This document shows, piece after piece, positions 56,701-64,000 of a DNA stretch of 64,000 nucleotides. Position 1 is the stretch's first letter; the number at the start of each line of letters is the position of its first letter. The position numbers and the translations under genes are program-made. This stretch comes from Hippasteria phrygiana. Its lineage: Eukaryota > Echinodermata > Asteroidea > Valvatida > Goniasteridae. Where the stretch lies: positions 1-64,000 of the forward strand of contig JAZGUH010000941.1 in NCBI GenBank assembly GCA_037893225.1, in the 5' to 3' direction. The notes beneath the pieces are model-generated. The model saw only the letters and a program-made list of their open reading frames with translations. It was not told the origin of the DNA and searched no databases.

Positions 56701-59448
56701 ACCTGATTTGAATTTGTATCAACAAAAATGTTATTTCCGTAATTCTTCAGGTACGAGACTTGCTGGGCGAATCGCAGACATTGAGGAAGCGTTGGCGACC
56801 GGTTCAAAGCACAACTCATCGATGGGTGATACAGACAACCAAGGTGAGAATTCCTAGAAGAGTACGGTAACGGTGTCTGATTCGTTTGACTTTCCAAAAC
56901 ATACTTCAGGCACAGTCGTCAAAAATAAGTACAATGTGTTGAAATTTGTATCTGACCAAATTTCTAGCGGAAGAAGGGAGGAGCCATGTGCTTAATGCGG
57001 CAGGGGTGGATCCAGATTGGGGAGGGGGGTCGAACCCCCTCCTTGCTTGTTACCAATGTTTTGGTTTTTGTTTTGCTTGTAAGGGCCTAAAGTAACGTAG
57101 CAAACCAGAAACGAAAAGCAAAACCCTGCACTGTAAAAACGTTGGGTAAAACATAATTGGGCAACTGTTATTTACCCAACATTGGTATTAATTTACCACA
57201 TTGTTGGTTAATTCAGGTAAAAATTTACCAATTATTGGGAAGAATTTGCCCAAGATTTTCAGTTGTTGATATGTTGCACAACACTGTGCAAAATATCAAC
57301 CCATTTTGACCAACTTTTTTTTTAGAGTGTAAAGGTCTTATTTTGCGTGTTACGAGTAAGAACAAAACGGAGGTTAAATGGCGCCACCAACGTTGAGAAA
57401 GTTTCCCCCTCCCCCCTCCCCCCTCCCCCCTCCCCCCTCCCCCCTCCCCCCTCCCTCCACTCCCCCCTCCCCCTCCCCCTCCCTCCACTCCCCCCCCCCC
57501 CACTCCCAGGCGTAACATTTTGGGACTCGACATTTTGGACAAATGTACGGGGGGAATCGGGAACACCCCTCAAAAAACAATCCTGGATCCGCCCCTGTGC
57601 GGGGCGTTTGAACTGCCAAAGTACCCAACTCTGATGAAAAGTCTGATCTGCAAGACAGTCGGCACGATTCAGGAGCAGAAGTTTTGCATTTATAAGTTGT
57701 AGATAATTTGTAGGGATAACCAATTTTGTAAAGAGATTATGGTGTTTTCGTTTGAATTTGGAAGAGTTTCGGACTAAGGGTTTTTGATCAATCAAGTCGG
57801 AATTTGTATACATTCTCGAAGTACCGAATTGTTTTACAAGGTCATTTGTACTTTAAATCGAATGTGGAATGCTGCTGTTAAAGGGCCGGCCACCTAACCT
57901 TAGCCCCACCCCCGTTGAATTGGGACAGTTTCCCTCAAGCTTCCTAAATTGAATTGATACACTGTGCATCTTTCGAAATGCCATCTCGTATAAAGCTTTC
58001 CGCAAAAAAGCCCATAAACAAAAAACTTCATACACATGCATGACGATTTCACGACCGTTTTAACGACGTCTTTGTCGAAAAAATAACTGTCAAATTAAAG
58101 ATCCTATCCCCGTACAATAACTAAATTCTCAACACTTGCTCGGTGTTTCATGCCGTTTAATTACTTCGCAGATGTGGCTTATGCAGTTACGGAGAAAACG
58201 ACCGAAAGCGCGGCTGATACCCAAGGCGGAGACGGTGCCAGCGGCCACAGTAACGGCAACGGTGCTATCAACCAAGGCAAGTTTAATAATTGGTCCGTTC
58301 TGTGGCAGGTTTATTTATCCAACTGCTGAATTATTTCTGATGACACAAAGGATTCTTCAAAATTGCTTACGGAATTGTTGCTTGAAATCTGGAAGAAACT
58401 TAAAGAAATGTTCAGTTTTAGAGGTGATACACCGGTGAAACCCTCAGAATCGAGACTTGACTGAAAGCCCAATCCATTTTTAGGCCCCAAGTGGGATCGA
58501 ATCGGGTTCTGACTCCTAAAAAAAATAAACATTGGTCGCGCTTTTGCAAGAAAACAGATTCGAAGACTTCCTCGTATTTTTTCTTTAATAAAGGATGTTC
58601 TACTCTGCAGAACATGGTTCTTTGAGGTTGTTTCATATTCCACGGATAAGCACAGTTGTACCAGCAACGAAACAAAATATCTACTTAATCAAATTGCATT
58701 TAAACAAAATATCCACTTAATCAAATTGTTGCAGATACCGATTCACAAGATGCCGTAGCCTTGTTACAAGAGGCAGAGACGGCCATTGAGCAAGCCGCGG
58801 CACTACTTTCTGTGAGAACCCCAGCTCCGAGTCAGAAACCAAGTGAACCTTACCAACCCATTGCAAAATCCAGTCAGGAACCCAGTCAGGAACCCAGTCA
58901 ACCCAGCCATGATGCTATTCAACCAAGCCACAACCCCAGTAAACCCACCCAAGCAAGTCAATCCAGTCAACCCAGCGGAAATATTGACGCCAACGTCGGG
59001 GAGAACGGTGGGATTGCGATTCACAGCGGGGCGGCCATGAGCGGGCAGGCAGAAGCGGCACCCAAAAACATCAATGCTGAACCCGGCGAGGAAGATGCCG
59101 AAAACGGAGATGACAACGCACAGGCGGCTGGGGACGAGACTAGCAAGGTGGACAATAAGACGGATGGAACGAACGAGGGTGAAGAGGTCGAGGACAAGAG
59201 AAACGAAATGGATCAGTTTCCCAGACAAGGTTCCTTTCGTGTCCATCACAGCTTTTTACCTTTTGATAGGCGTGTCAGCATCCATAGCAGCCGTTAGTCT
59301 CTTTACAGTCGTCTGTATGTGCTACTACCAAAACAAGCAACCGATCGAGTCAAGACACAACAGGGATCACTACAGGCGCTTGATTGCGCGAAGAAGACAA
59401 GCGACAACTCGGATTACCTCAAGACGGAGATGCAACCGTGAACACTAA
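53644..59448 (+). CDS. Secreted or membrane-anchored coiled-coil, Ser/Pro/Glu-rich protein (6-7 exons)
   Basis: Exons are 53644-53760, 54424-54454, 54945-55031, 56751-56843, 58172-58276 and 58735 onward. The signal-peptide exon reads MARTDVMFLIGVALTIFGQV. Then come VMDSHQENNH, a coiled-coil segment LAAIVQSVQSIQVTLASVQQ, TRLAGRIADIEEALATGSKH and a Gly/Thr-rich exon. The last exon has SSQEPSQEPSQPSHD repeats and an acidic stretch. Read straight on, the protein stops at 59297 (331 aa, secreted). Removing 59179-59224 as a 46-nt intron (gtgaag...cccag) shifts the frame into PFVSITAFYLLIGVSASIAA, a strong transmembrane helix with a basic tail, stopping at 59448 (366 aa). Both versions keep length divisible by three. 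Family not recognised; paralogous in design to the minus-strand gene at 51194. Confidence 0.65.
54424..54454 (+). CDS. Ser/Pro/Glu-rich gene, exon 2
   Basis: 31 nt from a tacacag acceptor to a gtaagt donor, phase 0 to 1, reading VMDSHQENNH. Its phase pattern is the same as exon 2 of the divergent neighbour. Confidence 0.55.
54945..55031 (+). CDS. Ser/Pro/Glu-rich gene, exon 3: coiled coil
   Basis: 87 nt, phase 1-1, reading LAAIVQSVQSIQVTLASVQQ and RILNLETS. Heptad-like spacing of Leu/Ile/Val suggests an oligomerising helix. Confidence 0.65.
55375..56545. mobile_element. PIF/Harbinger-like element with TTACGAA arrays
   Basis: Ends AGCTCCGATCCCACTTACGC and its inverse near 56521-56545 form TIRs of about 36 bp. 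TAA flanks both sides (55372-55374 and 56546-56548), the 3-bp duplication typical of PIF/Harbinger. The left third and far right are full of TTACGAA-type words; the section at about 55940-56220 has the reverse complement TTCGTAA. In the centre (about 55769-55858) the plus strand reads VEEENLLLAAAVLVLQGIRR, which resembles the start of Harbinger transposases; the rest of the gene is gone. Confidence 0.7.
56751..56843 (+). CDS. Ser/Pro/Glu-rich gene, exon 4
   Basis: 93 nt, phase 1-1, reading TRLAGRIADIEEALATGSKH then NSSMGDTDNQ. It resembles the start of the last exon of the divergent gene (LELEAKITAIEQGMMGNDS), supporting common origin. One N-glycosylation sequon (NSS) is present. Confidence 0.65.
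57129..57329. mobile_element. Palindromic MITE, CACTGTAAAAA family (inverted copy)
   Basis: Starts CACTGTAAAAACGTTGGGT and ends TTTTTTAGAGTG, the reverse complement of the 15301-15490 element with scattered differences. It is nested inside a poly-C hAT-like MITE. Confidence 0.65.
57405..57510 (+). repeat. C-rich hexamer array (CCCCCT-like)
   Basis: Repeats of CCCCCCT/CCCCCTC words for about 100 bp. The C-rich strand could form i-motifs and the complement G-quadruplexes. It is part of the MITE at 57004-57595. Confidence 0.8.
58172..58276 (+). CDS. Ser/Pro/Glu-rich gene, exon 5 with GC donor
   Basis: 105 nt, phase 1-1, reading VAYAVTEKTTESAADTQGGD then GASGHSNGNGAINQ. The donor is AAG|gcaagt, the rare GC-AG intron class with an otherwise perfect donor. 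Confidence 0.6.
58735..59297 (+). CDS. Ser/Pro/Glu-rich gene, last exon (secreted reading)
   Basis: Starts DTDSQDAVALLQEAETAIEQ, continues through Ser/Gln/Pro repeats and an acidic region to DKRNEMDQFPRQ, and stops at TAG after SIHSSR. NEMDQ resembles NEIDQ in the divergent gene's last exon, so this frame is probably used at least up to about 59225. Confidence 0.65.
59225..59448 (+). CDS. Ser/Pro/Glu-rich gene, alternative last exon with transmembrane helix
   Basis: In the +1 frame it reads DKVPFVSITAFYLLIGVSAS, IAAVSLFTVVCMCYYQ, then a basic tail (NRDHYRRLIARRRQATT) to TAA. Hydrophobicity plus positive residues after the helix fit a type I anchor. It can be reached by a 46-nt intron (59179-59224) or by a one-base indel in this assembly. 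The intron is very short and has a weak pyrimidine tract. Confidence 0.45.
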
Positions 59449-59567
59449 ACATAATGAACTTTTAATGTATGAAGTATCTGCAATATCTTATTAAAACCGG
59501 TGTTTTCACTTTACACCAGTGTGTGGCAGTAAAAAAAATTGACATAGATTTCTACTTGCATTTTTAT

Positions 59568-59756
59568 ACACCTGAATAAATCCCCCGCCATCTAATTGGT
59601 GGATCGTTGATTACGTGCATGGAATTAGTTGTCCCAACGCCCGGTACGGCCGCACCGCAAAAATAGTTCTATTCAACGGTTAATAGAACTTCCATTGCAC
59701 GGTCAAGCCATCGGTCGCGCTCTGACCAATCAAATGACGAGGATTTATTCAGGTGT
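59568..59756. mobile_element. Small inverted-repeat element carrying the AATAAA of the upstream gene
   Basis: ACACCTGAATAAATCC at the left is mirrored by GGATTTATTCAGGTGT at the right. The left end contains AATAAA (59575-59580), about 130 nt after the membrane-form stop, the nearest canonical polyadenylation signal to that gene. Confidence 0.5.
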
Positions 59757-62700
59757 CGTATAAAACAAATAATGAATGTTTCACGTTTGTGCAATGGAAA
59801 GATTAATTTCACTCGGCGACAGATGGAATTATCAATTCCATTCGGCTTCGCCTCGTGGAATGGAACATTGCATCAGTCACCTCATGAAATTATTCTTACC
59901 ATCGCACCCACAAACATTAATTATTTGTATACTAAACAATTTTTTGTACAATTTAGGCGGGGGACCCCTATAATTAGTTAATCTACCATTTCCCCGTTAT
60001 TTTCCCACACTAGTCTGCAAACTATCTTTACAATTAACTCGTACTTTCTGATGCCAAGTTGGAAGATTGGTTATAAGTTTTGTCTCGATGGCACGTTTTC
60101 AGTCTCGATGGCATGTATTAAATAATGACTACTAAAGTGCAACTGAAAAAACAGCAAATGTCTTCAACGATTAGGCGAGATATGTATTTCCGTACTTAAT
60201 TACTTACAAAATAAAAAAAATTATGAACATGGGAAAAGGAGCATTATTAATGTAAAAAAGAATAAAAAGGATCTGCTTTCAAAAATCTGAATCTTGCTCA
60301 GATGTCTCACAAAATGAACTTGGAAAACGGACATGTCTTGAACAAATTGGATTGTATATTATGCATGTATATCTGGAAAACGGGCGGGCCTACAAATAAC
60401 GTTGGCGGATAATGACCGGTCAAACACTCCGGTTATAGTCGATTGTCAGAAAACCATGTCGCCATCTTCAAAAAATTGACATGCGAATATCACATTAGCC
60501 CCGTCTGTGGAAGCAAGGCTGTAGTGCTAAACAGTGCTGTTTGTAAAATCCATTCATGCATGCATAAATCACCGCAAATGCGGCGTATTTCGTAGCGCAC
60601 AGGTACCGGTTCATCACGACATCAATTCGTCCAAATTCATTCTTTATCGACACGATGTTAAACTATTTCACAGAACGAGGACCCTCAAACTTACCTACAT
60701 TAAATTATTTTTTGGACGATTCGATCAGCGACTTTAAGTTAAGAAGATTTTACAGTGTATAAATTGCATACAATGAACGCGACATAATGTTATGTAGGTG
60801 GTTTACTTGGCGTCCGACCTCACTACAGATGTAGCGTGAATTTCAGTCACTATGAAATACTGGCTCTTTGTATTGCACATAAGTAGCCGGTTACGTGAAC
60901 AAGTTTAACAAATGATAGGGAAAATTAGTCTGGTTTTCATGGGAGTCGAAAATATTTATATGACGCCGGAAGTGCGCATGCGATCGGTGCTATTTTCGTC
61001 CCAGTGAAATTCGTCTATACAAGTCATGTACTATACTATGAGAAACGAATCGACGGTTCTGAACGGTGTCCGGCGGTAGACAAAAATCCCAAATGGAATG
61101 GCGCCATCAACTTCAAAAGACTCGCCCCACCCCTGATCAACTTTGTCAGACGGTGATTTTGGGGAGAAACTCGACTTTTTGATTTTTTCACACTTGCGAC
61201 TCTGGTTTCCCAAGTGTCTGTAAATACTCGCCAGACCAGTTATGATAGGGGGGGGGGGGTGTCATCACAGTTTTGCCAACCGAAATTTGTGACATTTGGA
61301 ATACTTGCGTACTACCACAGACCGCGCATTTTGCCGCTGCGACCCGATTTTGCCGACAAAATCAACTAATGGGGTGCCACACCCCTCTCACGTGCCCCTT
61401 CTAAACTGCGCCCTATATTGAAATATGTCCGGCGGTATGCGCATGCTTGGTGTTTTGTATTAATTTGTTAAGGAGTGACATCAAAGGTCACATTTCAAAG
61501 GCGATCTGACCTACGACGTCACTTCTAAATGCGTGCGCATATCGCTGGGCACATTTCCACATTGATGTGGGTGCATTGATGAGGGTGCATTGTCTATCTA
61601 TTGTCTGCTGTATTTTGGACCTGGTGTAAGCTGATAATATGCGTATCCAGCGGGCTCGCGCTCGGGGGACAAAACGTCCCTTACCGATGGCATTTGCCAG
61701 TTTTTCCTTTATTTTTCTTGTTGTTTAATGTAAATTGAAAGTGTGTCCATCTCGCATTCCCCTCCACCCTTCCCCGTTAGCCTTTTAGAGGTATGGCCGA
61801 CACAATAGGAGGGCGCTATTTGATTTGGGTAAAACCTGTGTATTTATACCCAAATAAAATAGCGCCCTCTTATTGTGTCCGCCATACCTCTAAAAGGCTA
61901 ATACACCCACGCACTTATGTTTCCGGGCGAAAAGCCAATAGGGTCTCCCTTTGCAACGCGTTCTCTCCACCACATCCAAAACCTGGATTCGTCAATGGAT
62001 CTATAATGATAAATGACGGATTTTTAAGTACTCATCAATTGTCTTCCGTTCCCCTCGAGCATTCCCCTATCTCCGATGACAAAAGTGAAGGGGAAATGAC
62101 CCCCCAACCCAACCGATTTTTGCTTTCTTTTTCATTTTTAGTAATTGAGAAAAATAGAAAGTGTTGCACACGCGCGCTTCCGCACTTTTTAGGTTTGTGA
62201 ATTAAATCAGGCGCTCAGAATGTGGTATGGAATCGACAACCAATGTCATACAGTCCTGTCATCCTCATTTTATCATACTGAGTATTGTCCGGACGGAAAC
62301 ATTTTCACGCACCCAAAATTTGACAAAATCCCGTCTGACAAAATGCCGGAAATTTTGATAAGTGGCAAGGGGAGGGGGAAAGAGTCTACATCTCTGTAAT
62401 TTGGCCCAGGAAAGAGCTTTTAACTATAACTTTAAGGTTTTAAAGGGGACCTATAGAAATCTTCCTGACTGACACGCTGATCCAGTATTTTTCTAAGCGG
62501 GGAGCCACAGCCAAAACGGGATGTTGCGAGCTAGTGGTGACGTCCCCTCGGCAGGGGTTTAAAGGAGCTGTTCGGTTTTGAGCAAATAGGTACTGTTTCA
62601 ATCATGGAGGAAGGAAACATTTCCGTCCTCCATGATTAAATACAGTATTTAAGAAAAATCTTATTCAGGGGTGAGATTGGCCAAAACTAGAAAATCCACG

Positions 62701-62940
62701 AAAAAACCACAAGGACCCCAGATCAACATATAGTTTGTATTTGCTTAAAGGGGCTGTGTCGTCGCGCCATCTCGCGTTAACGAATCAAATATTGGAGTGC
62801 GCCCCCTTGCGCTTCATTTCGGTTATGTGCTATTTTTAACCTCCATCCGTTTGTTATGGTTGTTCTGAGAATTGGCTTTTGGAAACTACACCCCATGGAA
62901 CACGCACGCATGTCCAGCGTCTGCGTACTGAATTAATGAA
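59757..62940. other. Intergenic region
   Basis: No coding exon recognised. It contains an inverted word pair around 59845-59905 (GGAATTATCAATTCC-like), a diverged repeat at about 60840-60980 shared with 47170-47340, a poly-G run at 61249-61259, a palindromic MITE at 61777-61902 and a small hairpin at about 62600-62640 (AATCATGGAGGA and its inverse). Confidence 0.5.
61777..61902. mobile_element. Palindromic MITE
   Basis: TTAGCCTTTTAGAGGTATGG at the left is the inverse of CCATACCTCTAAAAGGCTAA at the right. Arms of about 57 bp meet near 61835. It includes AGGGCGCTATTT words in both orientations. Confidence 0.75.
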
Positions 62941-62965
62941 ATACACATACGTGTACACGTATACA

Positions 62966-62999
62966 TATAAACAAGTAGCACACATCGTGGCACTCAGTT
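62966..62999 (+). promoter_or_regulatory. TATA box and initiator
   Basis: TATAAA at 62966-62971 lies 30 bp before the A of TCAGTT (62996), a good initiator match. The first good ATG is about 87 nt downstream. Spacing is what a TATA/Inr core promoter requires. Confidence 0.5.
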
Positions 63000-63082
63000 C
63001 TCTAAGAGTAAGATTATTAGAAACAACGTTCAAATTTCATCTGCTTATTTCATAAAATTTCATTCACATGTACACAAGTGCC

Positions 63083-63232
63083 ATGGAATATTTGTCTGAA
63101 AGTTGCATAGAATTGGAGGCTGGCGATATAGAAGTAGAACCTTACGCTGGAGAACCTATGACATGTACATGCCGAAACTCTTGCCAGAGAGGACGACTCG
63201 GCACACGGGGTGCTTATTGTCCATGTAAATGT
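63083..63232 (+). CDS. First exon of an unknown gene with a Cys-cluster motif (partial)
   Basis: From ATG in a good context (gccATGG) it reads MEYLSESCIELEAGDIEVEP and then TCTCRNSCQRGRLGTRGAYC followed by PCKC. The pattern C-x-C-x3-C-x11-C-x-C-x-C looks like a zinc-binding cluster. A gtacgt donor follows in phase 0. The unspliced frame would stop at 63340 (90 aa from the upstream ATG at 63068, 85 aa from this one). I do not recognise the family; similar Cys clusters occur in transposon-derived proteins. Any further exons lie outside or are not visible. Confidence 0.4.
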
Positions 63233-63809
63233 GTACGTGCACTGTATATATCTCCGAGGACAAGAGAAGAAAGGAAACACAAAGAAACCTTTCAGTCCTC
63301 GAACGTAGAGTCTTTTGTTGAAATCGGTCCTCGAACGTAAGGATACGTGCTTAGTCTATGGGGTTTGGCTATATCAAGGGAACAAAAGGAAACACAAAGC
63401 TTTGTCCTCGGACGTATTAGGGAAGTACGACTGTGTGTACAGCAAAACTGCAACGTGTCTTGTCGCTGTTTGGACAGTTCGCGCTAAATTTTGTACACAA
63501 AATCTCACAGGCGGGGTATCCGTAAAAGGGTCTATGTATTATGTGTACATTCATTTGGATGTATCTTGTTCGTATCTTGCTTGTAAACTTAGGTCGATAA
63601 AAAGCTTCAGGCTTATTTTGACCCGTCACTTCAATAACAAAATTATCATGCTACAGTTCTTTAGCAGCGAAAATTTTTTTTTAATCTAGAACTTAGAAGT
63701 ACATTTTGTTTTAACAGTTGATAGATGGAGCTGAAACAACTTCACTTGGTCGCTATTCCAATGGCACTTGTCAACAACTCGCTGTGTAAAACAATACTTC
63801 CGCACATCA

Positions 63810-63885
63810 AGTCTACATGTAATGTATAGTCAACATGTACATGTACAGTACATACATGTACATTACATGTAGGCCTACAGTACAT
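63810..63885. repeat. TGTACATG-rich palindromic stretch
   Basis: Overlapping palindromes of ACATGTACATGTAC type, for example around 63833-63870, ending GTAGGCCTAC. No function is evident. Confidence 0.5.
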
Positions 63886-64000
63886 CCGATCCATGTACTC
63901 GGTATGTGAATTGTTCATGTCATAAAAAGTAATAAGCGAATAATTCGTGCAAAACAGGTGAAAATTAGGGTTGTTTGAATATTTGTCAGGGTGTTTATTT

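Larger units (their letters stand above)
57004..57595. mobile_element. hAT-like MITE with CCCCCT array and a nested palindromic MITE
   Basis: Ends CAGGGGTGGATCCAG and CTGGATCCGCCCCTG are inverted copies. A C-rich hexamer array (CCCCCT-like, about 57405-57510) fills the right half. A second MITE (57129-57329) is nested in the left half. It lies in an intron of the plus-strand low-complexity gene. Confidence 0.6.

Noticed and set aside
57225..57813. Gly/Arg-rich frames over the C-rich array
   Set aside because: Artefacts of the CCCCCT-type repeat inside a MITE.
61793..62200. A 135-codon plus-strand frame
   Set aside because: It starts inside a palindromic MITE and shows no domain, signal peptide or splice context.
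63315..63689. A 124-codon plus-strand frame at the window end
   Set aside because: No motif, poor start context, and it overlaps the probable intron of the promoter-linked gene.

Overview
This 64 kb window is animal nuclear DNA: intron-rich, full of non-autonomous transposons, and carrying extracellular protein modules. Calcium-binding EGF modules, SEA domains and a Ser/Thr-rich tandem array in one type I membrane protein, with many MITEs and long poly-C tracts, suggest an invertebrate deuterostome. My guess is an echinoderm, but that is inference from general sequence character and was not tested by any search.

Region 1 (about 1.8-44.3 kb, + strand) is one large gene for a transmembrane-mucin-like receptor. 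I traced 34 coding exons by hand, giving 1,817 codons plus a stop. The order is: signal peptide; short Thr/Ser-rich exons (one duplicated exactly); two SEA domains without a cleavage motif; one 1,296-nt mucin exon containing exactly 55 copies of a 21-bp repeat; fifteen EGF modules; two tandem copies of an EGF-SEA-EGF cassette, each SEA carrying a G|SIII autoproteolysis motif; a transmembrane helix; and a 23-residue tail. All exon joins agree in phase. Two exons have a broken splice site: the 15th EGF exon lacks its AG acceptor, and a short Thr-rich exon at 11229 lacks its GT donor. The EGF-SEA-EGF-TM end resembles the architecture known for MUC3/12/13/17-type mucins. The gene has grown by two segmental tandem duplications, a ~4.6 kb one at the 5' end and a ~6 kb one at the 3' end.

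Region 2 (48.2-59.5 kb) holds two divergently transcribed genes with matching exon design. Both have a 117-nt signal-peptide exon ending in phase 0, then a very short exon, a coiled-coil-like exon and a low-complexity C-terminus. The minus-strand gene (51194 to 48250) ends Gln-rich with a CAG tract. The plus-strand gene (53644 to 59297 or 59448) ends Ser/Pro/Glu-rich and acidic. I recognise neither as a named family; I infer they are paralogues. In the plus-strand gene a possible 46-nt intron would switch a secreted C-terminus to a membrane-anchored one.

Region 3 (59.5-64 kb) is mostly non-coding. Near its end there is a convincing core promoter (TATA at 62966, initiator at 62996) and a first exon with a Cys-cluster motif, so another gene probably starts here and runs off the window.

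Mobile DNA fills introns and intergenic space: hAT-like MITEs with 8-bp target duplications, a pogo-like MITE, a PIF/Harbinger-like element with TAA target duplications, a foldback element, a tRNA-derived SINE, a LINE 3' fragment, composite elements with tRNA-like inverted ends, and several palindromic MITEs. No virus, CRISPR array, rRNA or functional-looking tRNA gene was seen.
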